Below are positions 41,883 to 52,696 of a DNA stretch of 64,000 bases, piece by piece (positions within the stretch are counted from its first letter, which is position 1; each line of letters begins with the position of its first letter). The notes under the pieces were generated by a model. The model searched no databases. It saw only the letters and a program-made list of their open reading frames with translations, and had not been told where the DNA came from. This stretch comes from Cryobacterium sp. HLT2-28 (GTDB lineage Bacteria > Actinomycetota > Actinomycetes > Actinomycetales > Microbacteriaceae). The stretch spans positions 1 through 64,000 of the forward strand of contig NZ_SOFH01000027.1 of NCBI RefSeq assembly GCF_004402495.1, read 5' to 3'. Position numbers and translations under genes: made by a program.

Positions 41883-44800
41883 GTGCATTTCCTCGCCGTT
41901 GTGAGCATGAAGAACCGGGCCCTGATCGCGCTCATCACCATCGTCGCCGCCATTTTCGGCAGCCTCGCGCTGACCAGCCTGAAGCAGGAGCTGATTCCCT
42001 CGCTCCAGCTGCCCCAGCTGCTGGTGTCGACCAGCTTCCCGGGCGCTTCGCCCGAGGTCGTCAACGACGACGTGTCGACGCCGATCGAGACCGCGATCCA
42101 GGGCATCGCCGGGCTGGAATCCACCTCGACGACGAGCAGCACGAACTCATCCTTGGTGAGCGCCACCTTCACCTACGGCACCGACCTGGTCAAGGCGGAG
42201 TCGCGGATCAGCCAGGCGATCAACCGGATCAAGACCCGGCTCCCCGAGAACCTCGACCCGCAAGTGATCAGCGGTAGCATTGACGACTTCCCGGTGATCT
42301 CCCTCGCCGTCTCCGGCGGCGACCGGGCGACCCTGGCCGACGACCTCAAACGCAGCGTGCTCGGCGACATCCGTGACGTCGTCGGCGTGCGCGAGGCGGC
42401 CCTGGTCGGCGACGTCGGCCGCCGGGTGACGATCACGCCGGATGTCGCCGCCCTCGCCGCGCGCGGGTTCTCCACGCAGGCCATCCGCGACGCCCTCCAA
42501 CAGAACGGGTCGCTGGTCCCGGCCGGTGCCCTTAGCCAGGACGGCAAGACGCTCTCCGTGCAGGCCGGCACGAAGCTGGGCTCCGCGGAGGACATCGCGG
42601 CACTGCCGCTCATCTCCCGGGTGCCGGGCGCCGGACCGGTCCGGATCGATGATGTGGCCACGGTGGCGCTCGGCCCGAACCCGGTGACGAGCATCTCGAG
42701 GGTCGACGGCAAGCCGGCGCTGACGATCGCGGTCACGAAGGTGCCGGCCGCCAACACCGTCGACGTGTCGAAGGCCGTGCGAGCGATCCTGCCGAGGCTC
42801 GAGGGCGCCGTCGCCGGAACCACCTTCACCGTGGTCTTCGACCAGGCGCCGTTCATCCAGGAGTCGATCGACTCGCTCACCCAGGAGGGCTTCCTCGGCC
42901 TCATCTTCGCGGTGCTGGTGATCCTGGTCTTCCTGCTCTCGGTGCGGGCGACCCTGGTCACCGCGATCTCGATCCCGACCTCGGTGCTGATCACCTTCAT
43001 CGGGCTGCAGAGTGTCGGCTATTCGCTGAACATCCTCACCCTCGGCGCGCTCACGATCGCGATCGGCCGGGTCGTCGACGACTCGATCGTCGTGATCGAG
43101 AACATCAAGCGCAACCTGGTCGCCGGAATCGACCGTGCCGACACCATCGTGCGGGCGGTGCGGGAGGTGGCCGGGGCGATCACCGCCTCGACCATCACGA
43201 CGGTCACGGTGTTCCTGCCGATCGCGTTCGTGGGCGGGGCGACCGGGGAGCTGTTCCGCCCGTTCGCGCTCACCGTGACGATCGCGCTGCTCGCGTCTCT
43301 GCTGGTGTCGCTGACCATCGTTCCGGTGCTCGCGTACTGGTTCCTCCGGCCGGCGCGGGTACGGCCGGCGGCGGGTGCGACGGCGGGTACGGCGGCGGCG
43401 GTCGAGCCGGCAGGGATTGAGCCGGGGATCTCGACAAGTTCGCTCACCGAGGGTGGCTCGATCACCGAGGGTGGAGAGGCAGGCTCGACCATCGAGGAAC
43501 GGGCACGCCGCCGGCGGCACGCGGCCGCCGAAGCCTCCGCGAACGCGGTCACCGAGCACCCCAGCCGCCTGCAGCAGGGCTACCTTCCGGTCATCCGCTG
43601 GACCCTCACCCACGCCGTGACGACGATGCTGCTCGCGGTGCTGGTGCTCGGCGGCACGGTGGCGATCGTGCCGTTCATGAAGATCAACTTCCTCGGCTCG
43701 ACCGGGCAGACCACCTTCCGGGTCACCCAGACGCTGCCGGTGGGCACCAGCCTGGCCGCCCAGGACGCGGCGTCCACCGCGGTCGAGAAGACCCTGCGCG
43801 GCACCGACGGCGTCAAGATCGTGCAGGTGTCGATCGGCGGGGGCAGCGCCCTGGCCGCCTTCAGCGGCGGAGCACCCTCGACGAGCGCGGTGGCCTATTC
43901 GATCACCACCGACGGCACGGTCAAGCCCGACGCCGTGCAGGATGCCGTGCGCGGCACGCTTGCCGCACTGAAGGACAGCGGGGAGTTCTCGGTGACGAGC
44001 GGCGGCGGGTTCGGCGGGTCATCCGACATCGCCGTCGACATCACCGCGGCCACCGGCGCGGACCTGCAGAAGGCCACCGACACGATCCTCGCGGCCGTGA
44101 AGACGCTCGGCGCCATCAAGGAGAGCTCGAGCAACCTCGCCGCGTCCCGCCCCTACCTGGCGATCACGGTGAACCGGGATGCCGCGGCGCAGGCCGGACT
44201 CAGCGAGCTCGCCCTCGGAACGCTCGTGTCGCAGGCCATGCAGCCCAGCATCGCCGGCTCGATCGTGATCAACGAGACCACCCTGTCGGTCTACCTGCAA
44301 TCGGCGGTCACGCCGGCCACCACCGCAGAGCTCGCGGCCCTGCAGATCCCGACGCCGGCCGGCCCGGTCGCCCTCGACACCCTGGCCACGGTCGCGCAGG
44401 TCGACGGGCCGTCGACCCTGACGACCACGAAGGGGCTCCGCACGGCCACGGTGTCGGCCACGCCGAACAGCAACGACCTGGGCACGGCGAACACCCAGAT
44501 GGCCGCCGCGCTCGCCGACGCCACCTTGCCCGTGGGGGCGACGGCGACTCTCGGCGGTGTCACGGCCGACCAGACGGAGGCGTTCCAGCAGCTCGGTATC
44601 GCGCTGCTGGTGGCGATCCTGATCGTCTACATCGTGATGGTGGCCACCTTCCGGTCCCTGCTACAGCCGCTGCTCCTGCTCGTCTCCGTGCCGTTCGCCG
44701 CCACGGGTGCGATCGCCCTGCAGGTGGTCACGGGCATCCCGCTCGGGGTGCCGTCGCTGATCGGGGTGCTGATGCTGATCGGCATCGTGGTGACCAATGC

Positions 44801-45146
44801 GATCGTGCTGATCGACCTGGTCAACCAGTACCGGCGCCGGGGCCTGTCGGTGCGCGAGGCGCTGGTGAACGGGGCATCCCGGAGGCTCCGCCCGATCCTG
44901 ATGACCGCGCTCGCCACGATCTTCGCGCTGCTGCCGATGGCCACCGGACTCACCGGCAAGGGAGGGTTCATCTCCCAGCCGCTCGCCCTCGTGGTGATCG
45001 GCGGGCTCGTCTCCTCGACCCTGCTCACCCTCGTCGTGCTGCCCGTGCTGTACTTCCTCGTCGAGGGCGGCCGGGAGCGCCGGGCGGAACGCCGGGAGCT
45101 GCGGGCCGTCGCTGCCCGGGACGCCCTGCCGAGGGCGAGGAATTAG
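41883..45146 (+). CDS. AcrB-type RND efflux permease
   Basis: A roughly 1087-residue RND (HAE1-like) pump. It has 12 transmembrane helices in two halves, with two large extracytoplasmic loops after helices 1 and 7. The proton-relay Asp pair is in GRVVDDSIVVIENI (helix 4). No membrane-fusion protein or outer-membrane partner is adjacent, as with SwrC/YerP-type pumps of Gram-positive bacteria. The central cytoplasmic loop carries an insert of about 70 residues partly made of a dispersed repeat (43427-43497). Start GTG 41883 chosen from the promoter spacing. It ends overlapping the convergent TfoX gene by four bases. Confidence 0.92.
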   Translation: MHFLAVVSMKNRALIALITIVAAIFGSLALTSLKQELIPSLQLPQLLVSTSFPGASPEVVNDDVSTPIETAIQGIAGLESTSTTSSTNSSLVSATFTYGTDLVKAESRISQAINRIKTRLPENLDPQVISGSIDDFPVISLAVSGGDRATLADDLKRSVLGDIRDVVGVREAALVGDVGRRVTITPDVAALAARGFSTQAIRDALQQNGSLVPAGALSQDGKTLSVQAGTKLGSAEDIAALPLISRVPGAGPVRIDDVATVALGPNPVTSISRVDGKPALTIAVTKVPAANTVDVSKAVRAILPRLEGAVAGTTFTVVFDQAPFIQESIDSLTQEGFLGLIFAVLVILVFLLSVRATLVTAISIPTSVLITFIGLQSVGYSLNILTLGALTIAIGRVVDDSIVVIENIKRNLVAGIDRADTIVRAVREVAGAITASTITTVTVFLPIAFVGGATGELFRPFALTVTIALLASLLVSLTIVPVLAYWFLRPARVRPAAGATAGTAAAVEPAGIEPGISTSSLTEGGSITEGGEAGSTIEERARRRRHAAAEASANAVTEHPSRLQQGYLPVIRWTLTHAVTTMLLAVLVLGGTVAIVPFMKINFLGSTGQTTFRVTQTLPVGTSLAAQDAASTAVEKTLRGTDGVKIVQVSIGGGSALAAFSGGAPSTSAVAYSITTDGTVKPDAVQDAVRGTLAALKDSGEFSVTSGGGFGGSSDIAVDITAATGADLQKATDTILAAVKTLGAIKESSSNLAASRPYLAITVNRDAAAQAGLSELALGTLVSQAMQPSIAGSIVINETTLSVYLQSAVTPATTAELAALQIPTPAGPVALDTLATVAQVDGPSTLTTTKGLRTATVSATPNSNDLGTANTQMAAALADATLPVGATATLGGVTADQTEAFQQLGIALLVAILIVYIVMVATFRSLLQPLLLLVSVPFAATGAIALQVVTGIPLGVPSLIGVLMLIGIVVTNAIVLIDLVNQYRRRGLSVREALVNGASRRLRPILMTALATIFALLPMATGLTGKGGFISQPLALVVIGGLVSSTLLTLVVLPVLYFLVEGGRERRAERRELRAVAARDALPRARN
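43427..43497. repeat. TCGAC-core repeat copies inside the RND pump gene
   Basis: One copy (core TCGACAAGTTC) and two right-half copies (GGCTCGATCACCGAGGG, GGCTCGACCATCGAG) lie head to tail in frame. They encode Gly-Ile-Ser-Thr-Ser-Ser-Leu-Thr-Glu-Gly-Gly and related residues in the loop between helices 6 and 7. Confidence 0.75.
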
Positions 45147-45466
45147 CTGAGGGCAGCCGCGAGGCCGGTCAGGGCTGCCTCGGCGAGGCCGGAGAGTTCC
45201 GGGCCGTCGATCGCGGGCACCAGCACCCAGTCCGTGAACGGGCGGCCCAGGCCCGACGGGTCCCAGAGTCCGGCTCCGGGGATCGTGAGGGCGCGAGTGT
45301 GTTCCGGGCTGCCGGCGCCGAGCTTGAAGGCGATCGCGTCGCCCTGGAGGCAGGCGAACGCCTTCTTCCGCAGCGTGATCGCCCGGGCGCCGAACATCTT
45401 CGCGGTGACGGCGCCGGCCGGGGAGAGCTCGGCGGCGAGGGAGTTGAAGGCTGATTCGGCATCCAT
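45143..45466 (-). CDS. TfoX N-terminal-domain protein
   Basis: A 107-residue single-domain protein. KMFGARAITLRKKAFACLQGDAIAFKLG is the core of the TfoX/Sxy N-terminal domain. There is no C-terminal TfoX domain, as is usual for such short actinobacterial versions. In Gammaproteobacteria TfoX activates competence, but that role should not be assumed here. Convergent overlap with the RND pump gene; the lipoprotein gene is 13 bases upstream on the same strand. Confidence 0.82.
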   Translation of the reverse strand: MDAESAFNSLAAELSPAGAVTAKMFGARAITLRKKAFACLQGDAIAFKLGAGSPEHTRALTIPGAGLWDPSGLGRPFTDWVLVPAIDGPELSGLAEAALTGLAAALS

Positions 45467-45479
45467 GGGTTGATCCAGG

Positions 45480-46127
<648 letters not shown>

Positions 46128-46292
46128 AGGGCCAGTGTCACACTCCTGGGCCGATCTCGCACCCCCGGACACGCCTCGGCCGCGCGGCCTCCGGACCTCG
46201 AGACCCGGGTGCGCATCCCGGGCGGTCGGTGTGCCGTGGACGCCCGACCGGACCGCCACCGGGGCGGTGGAATCACGGGGTTCGCGCTGTCA

Positions 46293-46298
46293 TATACT
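46293..46298 (+). promoter_or_regulatory. -10 box of the kinase-GAF gene
   Basis: TATACT lies 21 bases before the ATG at 46319, followed by an unusually perfect AGGAGG ribosome binding site with a four-base gap to the start. Confidence 0.55.
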
Positions 46299-46318
46299 CG
46301 ATTTCGACAGGAGGCCGA

Positions 46319-47680
<1,362 letters not shown>

Positions 47681-47799
47681 ATCCCGGCTCGACACCCCCG
47701 CATTCGCACCTGCTACAGTGCTGTCTGAAACCAAGCGGGGGGGCACCGGCCGGCCGGCGGCCGAGACGTGTTTCCCTCGTGCGAGAGAGAGGCAAGACC

Positions 47800-48294
47800 G
47801 TGAAGGCATCAGCAGAACTCGGCTCCAACCTGCAGTCCGTCCTCGTCGATCTGATCGAGTTGCACGTGCAGGGCAAGCAGGCGCACTGGAGCGTCGTCGG
47901 CAAGAACTTCCGCGACCTGCACCTGCAGCTCGACGAGATCATCGACGACGCCCGGCTGTTCTCTGACGAACTCGCCGAACGGATGCGCGCCCTCGACGCC
48001 CTGCCCGACGGCCGCAGCGAGACGGTCACCGCGACCACCCACCTGCCGAAGTTCCCGGCCGGGGAGGTGGACACCGCGGAGACCGTCGGCCTGGTCACCG
48101 ACCGCCTGGGCGCGACGGTCGACAACATCCGGGCCGTGCATGACGCGGTCGACGAGGAAGACCCGACGAGCGCCGACATCCTGCACGGTTTCATCGAGAA
48201 GCTGGAGCAGTACGCCTGGATGGTCAGCGCCGAGAACCGCACCCCCCGGGGACCCACGGCCAAGGCTCCGACCAGGCCGGTCGGCAAGGCCTGA
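47800..48294 (+). CDS. dps: Dps family ferritin-like protein
   Basis: A 164-residue Dps protein that stores iron and protects DNA in starvation or oxidative stress. The ferroxidase signature GKQAHWSVVGKNFRDLHLQLDEIIDDA (residues 29-55) holds the His, Asp and Glu ligands. The C-terminal tail (RTPRGPTAKAPTRPVGKA) is basic and could bind DNA, as in mycobacterial Dps. The start is a GTG with GAGAGAGG upstream. Confidence 0.93.
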   Translation: MKASAELGSNLQSVLVDLIELHVQGKQAHWSVVGKNFRDLHLQLDEIIDDARLFSDELAERMRALDALPDGRSETVTATTHLPKFPAGEVDTAETVGLVTDRLGATVDNIRAVHDAVDEEDPTSADILHGFIEKLEQYAWMVSAENRTPRGPTAKAPTRPVGKA

Positions 48295-48298
48295 GGTC

Positions 48299-48329
48299 GG
48301 CAGCGCCTGCGGTACCGGCAGACGCTGCC
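48299..48329. terminator. Bidirectional hairpin between dps and the HNH gene
   Basis: GGCAGCG pairs with CGCTGCC, and inside it CTGC pairs with GCAG around CGGTACCG. It lies 5 bases after the dps stop and 8 bases after the stop of the convergent HNH gene. There is no strong T-run. Confidence 0.6.
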
Positions 48330-48336
48330 CTCTGCC

Positions 48337-49599
48337 TCAGAACGGCGGGTCGTCGGGGAGGTCCGATGCCGTCGACGGTGGTCCGGTGGGCAGTACCGTG
48401 GCGGGTTCGGTGACGAAGTCCCGCCCGGTCGGGGAGGTCCAGGTGAGGATGCCGCCCGGTTGCTGGGCGACGGTCCACCGGGTCTGGGTTTTCAGCGCGT
48501 GGTTGGGTCTGCAGAGGTGGGCGAGGTTGTCGTGCGCGGTCTCGCCGAGCAACCCCCAATCATGCGAGTGGTCAAGCTCCGCACCCCGGGCCGGTTTGTT
48601 GCAGCCGGGGAAGCGGCAGGTCTCATCGCGCAGGCGCAGGAACCGGCGCATCGCCTTGGGCGTTTTGTACCGGTCCCTCCCCACAGAGAGGATCACCCCG
48701 GTCTCGGGGTGGGTGAGCAACCGGGTGAAACTCGGCGCCTTCGACGCCAGATCCCGCGCCGTCGCGGGATCGATCGGCCCATACCCTTCCAAATACCCGG
48801 GTTCCTCACTGTGCCCGAGGAGTGTCAGCACCGGCACCGTCACCTGCACGGTCGCCTTGACGCCGGTGCCGACGCCGGTCGGGGTGACCCCGTGGATCAA
48901 CAGGTCACTGAGCACATCCGCGCGCAGCTGCGTCAGCGTGCGCGTCTCGTCCGGGCTTTGGAGGCTGGCGGCGAGGTCGGTGGCCCGGTGGAAGATCGCC
49001 TGCACCAGCTCGGCCCCTGTCGTCAGATACAGGGTGGCCATCCCGTCGTACTCGGGGGTCACCCCGCTGGTGCGGTCCGTGATCGACCTCGCCCGCCGCG
49101 CCGTGATCGTCTCCGGGTGCAACCGTTCCCGCAGCAGCCGGGCCTTGTGCTTGAGCTTGGCCACCGTCAGATGCTCCGCCGAGGGCAGCAGGGCTTGTTC
49201 GAACGCGGCCACACCCTCGACCGGGATCGACCAGGACTGCTGGACGATCGCCTGCGCATGCCGGTAACTGATCCGCCCCTCCGCCAACGCGGCCCGGGTG
49301 GCGGGGAGGTGCTCGGCCAACGCCTGGCTCTCGGCAAGGAGGGTCTCCGCCGTGCGTTCCGGGATCCGCAGCGTGGCGGCGAGTTCGCTGGAGAGTTCCC
49401 GCTGCGCGATCTCCTCGCGACTCCACCGGGACTGCAGGCTGAGCGGAATCGACCCGGCCTGCGCGGCGCTGAACCGGCGGGCCCGGTCGACCGCCTCGGC
49501 CCGCACGGCGAAGCACCGGGCGATCGCCTTGTCGGCTGCCGCGACCGCGTCGAAGAGCACTCCGAGCTGCTGTTGGGTGATGCTCACCGGGGTGGCCAT
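48337..49599 (-). CDS. DUF222/HNH endonuclease-domain protein
   Basis: A 420-residue protein with an N-terminal helical DUF222 region (about 20-300) and a C-terminal HNH module. The HNH part reads LRLRDETCRFPGCNKPARGAELDHSHDW then HLCRPNHALKTQ, with its zinc Cys pairs and catalytic His. Such genes are multi-copy in Microbacteriaceae; their role is not established. This copy is intact, unlike the frameshifted one at 26858, and clearly diverged from it. ATG 49599. Confidence 0.9.
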   Translation of the reverse strand: MATPVSITQQQLGVLFDAVAAADKAIARCFAVRAEAVDRARRFSAAQAGSIPLSLQSRWSREEIAQRELSSELAATLRIPERTAETLLAESQALAEHLPATRAALAEGRISYRHAQAIVQQSWSIPVEGVAAFEQALLPSAEHLTVAKLKHKARLLRERLHPETITARRARSITDRTSGVTPEYDGMATLYLTTGAELVQAIFHRATDLAASLQSPDETRTLTQLRADVLSDLLIHGVTPTGVGTGVKATVQVTVPVLTLLGHSEEPGYLEGYGPIDPATARDLASKAPSFTRLLTHPETGVILSVGRDRYKTPKAMRRFLRLRDETCRFPGCNKPARGAELDHSHDWGLLGETAHDNLAHLCRPNHALKTQTRWTVAQQPGGILTWTSPTGRDFVTEPATVLPTGPPSTASDLPDDPPF

Positions 49600-49703
49600 A
49601 CGAGCACACTACGACCAACCACCGACATTCCCCGACCCAAACCCGCCCTCACGATGGGGTGTGGATAACCTGATCAACCCCGCTTTGCGGAGGACAACCT
49701 GCA

Positions 49704-49774
49704 GTGATTTCGACAGGCTCAATCACCGGGACGGAGGTCGAGCCGACGGCGATTTCGACAGGCTCAAACACCGG
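49704..49774. repeat. TCGAC-core repeat, two direct copies
   Basis: Copy 1 is core TCGACAGGCTC with perfect arms GTGATT and AATCAC (49704-49726). Copy 2 (49751-49774) has the same core with weaker arms and begins 45 bases after copy 1. Copy 2 supplies the stop codon of the GNAT gene. Confidence 0.75.
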
Positions 49775-50306
49775 CGGCAGGCATGATTCGATACCGCACG
49801 TGGGGGCGAAGTGGGGAGCTGAGGGCGACGCGCGGATGCTCGAACTCGTCGACGAAGGTCATCCCCAGTCGTTCCATCACGGCACGGGACGGGAGGTTGA
49901 TCACGGCGGTGATGGAGTGGACCTCGGAAAGCGCCAGCTCCCCGAAGGCGAACCCCAGCGCCGCGCGGGCAGCCTCGGTCGCGTAACCCTGGCCCCAGAA
50001 GTCCCGGGCCAGGCGCCAGCCGACCTCGACCCCGCCGGAACCCGGGATGCCGACGGGCATCGGCGCCAGTCCGGTGAAACCGAGGAACGTTCCCGAGGAG
50101 GCATTTTCGAGGGCCCACAGCCCGTAGCCGTGTTGATCGAAGAGGGCATCGGCGCGGGCCGCAAGAGGGTCGCTTTCGGCCCGGGTCAGCGTCGCGGGGA
50201 AGTAACGCATCACGGCCGGATCGGCCCCCATGGCGGCGAAGGGTTCCCGATCGGACTCACGCCACCGGCGGAGCAGGAGCCGGTCGGTACGGAGTTCGGA
50301 AGGCAT
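49764..50306 (-). CDS. GNAT acetyltransferase (RimJ/RimL type)
   Basis: A 180-residue N-acetyltransferase. RTDRLLLRRWRESDREPFAAM begins the family, and the acetyl-CoA loop is RDFWGQGYATEAARAALGFAFGELAL. ITAVINLPSRAVMERLGM is the conserved late segment. The last residues (Pro-Ala-Ala-Gly-Val) and the stop come from a dispersed repeat, so the natural C-terminus has been replaced. Substrate unknown; ribosomal-protein-like or small-molecule acetylation is possible. Confidence 0.9.
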   Translation of the reverse strand: MPSELRTDRLLLRRWRESDREPFAAMGADPAVMRYFPATLTRAESDPLAARADALFDQHGYGLWALENASSGTFLGFTGLAPMPVGIPGSGGVEVGWRLARDFWGQGYATEAARAALGFAFGELALSEVHSITAVINLPSRAVMERLGMTFVDEFEHPRVALSSPLRPHVRYRIMPAAGV

Positions 50307-50349
50307 CCGCCCAGACTAGGGGCGATCGGGTGCGATCGGAGAGGGTCGC

Positions 50350-50384
50350 TCCGTGCTGCGTGCTGCGTGCTCCGTGCTCCGTGC
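50350..50384. repeat. 7-bp tandem repeat (TsCGTGC)
   Basis: Five consecutive heptamers (TCCGTGC, TGCGTGC, TGCGTGC, TCCGTGC, TCCGTGC) lie directly before a truncated regulator fragment in a non-coding region. Confidence 0.85.
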
Positions 50385-50525
50385 CACCGGGCTCGTCACC
50401 GAGCGCCGCGATTCGAACCGCATCCTGTACTCCTTCGTCGGGGACAGGCTCGCCCTGTCGGTCGGGGATTTCCTCTCCACCGTCTGCCCAGAGCAGATGC
50501 TGCTGCGCGGCCTGCGCCCGGGCGC
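50385..50525 (+). pseudogene. ArsR-like regulator fragment
   Basis: The reading TGLVTERRDSNRILYSF followed by VGDRLALSVGDFLSTVCPEQ and MLLRGLR resembles the recognition-helix end, wing and C-terminus of an ArsR/SmtB regulator. The N-terminal half, including the start and most of the helix-turn-helix, is missing and replaced by a heptamer repeat. The remaining spacer to 50763 shows no convincing gene, only a short open stretch (LPTLAATIERRRLIIYRADS) that may be another gene remnant. Confidence 0.5.
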
Positions 50526-50763
50526 AGAGACGTCGGTCCGGCCAGCCGCGGCCGAGGTCACGCCGTGGGGATCTCGCTGCCCACCCTGGCCGCGACCATC
50601 GAACGTCGCCGGCTGATCATCTACCGGGCCGACTCGGCTCGCGCAATCGCCGCTCCCGGCGTACCTTCGGCTCCAGCTCGTCGACGGCAGCGCGGTTGCC
50701 GGGGTCTGCCTGCTTTGACGACACAGTGGCGTGACCACACAGCGGAGTGACAACTCAGATCGG

Positions 50764-51498
50764 TCAGGCGGGCACCGGGTCGTCGCCGGGCACCGTCGCG
50801 ATCCGGGCCACCGCGATCCGCCCGACCCCGTGCAGGGTGAGCTGCCTGCCGGCACCGAGGAACACGGCGTCGTGACGGGCGAGCGTGCGGCTGGACCGGG
50901 CGCCCGGGGGAGTGCCCTCGGGAGCGGTGTCGAGGGCGGCGTCGATAACACCGCTGAGAACGAGGATCACGAGTTGCTCGCCGGCGGCGGTCGCCAGCTC
51001 GGCGCGCCCGGCCACCTCCGCTGCGCACAGCGCTCCGGTCGTTTCGCCCCGGCGCACCATCAGGTTCAGGTCGAGGGTCGGTTCGGTGACGCCGACCGCC
51101 GAAACGGCCCGTTCGCCGGGGAAGGCGCGCACCTCGTGCAGCCCGACCGGCACGAGCTCCCCTTCCTCGACGAGCCGCAGCCCGCCGGCGGACAGCGGCA
51201 TCAGCCACCGGTCCACGCCCGGATAGGGAGAGAAGTCCCCGTCGCACTCGACCGTCGCGATGCTGACCCGCCAGTCGAAACCGGTTTCCGCGCCCGGATT
51301 CCGGCTGTCGCCCCGAACGATAACCTCGGCGGTCGTGCCCCCGCCATTCCGCCACGCGGTGCGCACCCGGCCGGCGGCCGGCAGCAGGACCGGGCCGCCG
51401 TCAGGCATCCGGCCCACCTCAGGCATCCAGCCCGCCTGAGGCATCCTGCCCACCTGAGGCATCGGGACCGCCCGAGGCATCCTGCCCATATCAGGCAT
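50764..51498 (-). CDS. hutD: HutD family protein
   Basis: A HutD-family cupin-like protein that accompanies histidine-utilisation genes; a regulatory or flux-limiting role has been proposed in Pseudomonas. Core blocks are TAWRNGGGTTAEVIV, DWRVSIATVECDGDFSPYPGVDRWLMPLSAGGLRL and NLMVRRG. The first 30 residues repeat the pattern Met-Pro-x-x-Gly-Arg and derive from an 18-bp repeat. The true start may be the ATG at 51408 (MPDGGPVLLPAAGR), giving about 214 residues. The longer start overlaps the hutI stop by eight bases. Confidence 0.85.
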   Translation of the reverse strand: MPDMGRMPRAVPMPQVGRMPQAGWMPEVGRMPDGGPVLLPAAGRVRTAWRNGGGTTAEVIVRGDSRNPGAETGFDWRVSIATVECDGDFSPYPGVDRWLMPLSAGGLRLVEEGELVPVGLHEVRAFPGERAVSAVGVTEPTLDLNLMVRRGETTGALCAAEVAGRAELATAAGEQLVILVLSGVIDAALDTAPEGTPPGARSSRTLARHDAVFLGAGRQLTLHGVGRIAVARIATVPGDDPVPA

Positions 51499-51500
51499 CG
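51402..51500. repeat. 18-bp tandem repeat at the hutI-hutD junction
   Basis: Five full imperfect copies plus a partial copy of an 18-base unit (core AGGCATCC-G-CCC-CCT) cover the end of hutI and the start of hutD. The hutI stop codon lies inside the last copy, and each copy contains an ATG on the minus strand. Confidence 0.9.
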
Positions 51501-52696
51501 AGACCGCCGCCGCGCCGGCTCCGCACGCCCCGGCGCCAGACCGCGGCGGTGAGGGGCACCCCCGGCCGATAGGCCAGATGGGCGACGGATGGCGCGTCGA
51601 GCACCTGCAGGTCGGCCCACCCGCCCACCCGAAGCGACCCGACCGCGTCGGGTCCGTGCTCGCGGCCGACCGCCGTTGCGGCGCCGCGGGTCGCCGCCCA
51701 GACGGCCTCCTCGATGGTCAGCCCCATCTGCAGCACGGCCGTCGCCACGCAGAACGGCATCGACGTCGTGTACGAGGTGCCCGGATTGCAGTTCGTGGCC
51801 AGGGCGATCCGCGCCCCCGCGTCGACCAGCCGCCGGGCCGGCGGGAACGGCTCCCGGGTCGACAGGTCGCAGGCCGGCAGCAGCGTCGCCACGGTCGCCG
51901 ACCCCGCGAGGGCCTCGATGTCGCGCTCCTCCAGGTGATTGCAGTGGTCGACGCTGGCCGCGCCGAGTTCGACCGCGAGCCGCACCCCGCCGCTGAAGCC
52001 GAGCTGGTTTCCATGCACGCGCACGCCGAGCCCGGCCGCGCGGCCGGCGAGCAGCACCTCGCGGCTCTCCTCCACGTCGAACGCGCCGACCTCGCAGAAC
52101 GCGTCGATGTAGTCGGCGTGCGGGGCCACCGCGGCGAGCATCGGCCCGGTGACAAGGTCGAGGTAGTCGCGCCGGTCCATCCCCGCCGGCACGAGGTGGG
52201 CGCCGAGGAAGGTGACCACGTCGGCCACGGACGACGCGGCGCGCGCCGACCGCGCCTCGCTCGCCAGATCGAGGCCGTAGCCGGTCTTGGTCTCGAGGAA
52301 CGTGGTGCCCTGGGCCTCGGCCTCCCGCCGCAGCCGGGCGGCACCCGCGACGAGCTGCTCCTCGGTGGCCGCCCGGGTCGCGGCAACGGTGGTATTGATG
52401 CCGCCGGCCGCGTAGCGCTGCCCGGCCATCCGGGCCTCGAACTCCGCGGCCCGGTCGCCGGCGAAGATGAGGTGGGTGTGCGTGTCGACCCAGCCGGGAA
52501 GCACGGCGCGACCGGCGACATCCGTGCGGGTGTCGGCGGCGGGAGCCTTGGAGGCCGGTCCGAGCCAGGCGATGCGGCCGTTCTCGATCACCAGGGCGGC
52601 ACCCCGCAGGCGTTCTCCGTCGTCGGCCTGGCTGGTCAGCTCGGCGATGCCGATGATCAGTTCAGTGGTCTGCGGGCTGGTCTGCTGGCCTGTCAT
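51491..52696 (-). CDS. hutI: Imidazolonepropionase HutI
   Basis: Hydrolyses imidazolonepropionate to N-formimidoylglutamate, the third step of histidine breakdown. 401 residues of the amidohydrolase superfamily. Metal and active-site motifs are VDTHTHLIFAGDR, ETKTGYGL, VHGNQLGFSGG, VDHCNHLEERDI and ATNCNPGTSYT. The start is coupled to hutF by an ATGA overlap. Its 3' end is built from an 18-bp repeat. Confidence 0.96.
   Translation of the reverse strand: MTGQQTSPQTTELIIGIAELTSQADDGERLRGAALVIENGRIAWLGPASKAPAADTRTDVAGRAVLPGWVDTHTHLIFAGDRAAEFEARMAGQRYAAGGINTTVAATRAATEEQLVAGAARLRREAEAQGTTFLETKTGYGLDLASEARSARAASSVADVVTFLGAHLVPAGMDRRDYLDLVTGPMLAAVAPHADYIDAFCEVGAFDVEESREVLLAGRAAGLGVRVHGNQLGFSGGVRLAVELGAASVDHCNHLEERDIEALAGSATVATLLPACDLSTREPFPPARRLVDAGARIALATNCNPGTSYTTSMPFCVATAVLQMGLTIEEAVWAATRGAATAVGREHGPDAVGSLRVGGWADLQVLDAPSVAHLAYRPGVPLTAAVWRRGVRSRRGGGLDA

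Noticed and set aside
50526-50763. Plus-strand gene between the ArsR-like fragment and hutD
   Set aside because: Only a short open stretch with no start, ribosome binding site or known domain; at most a gene remnant.
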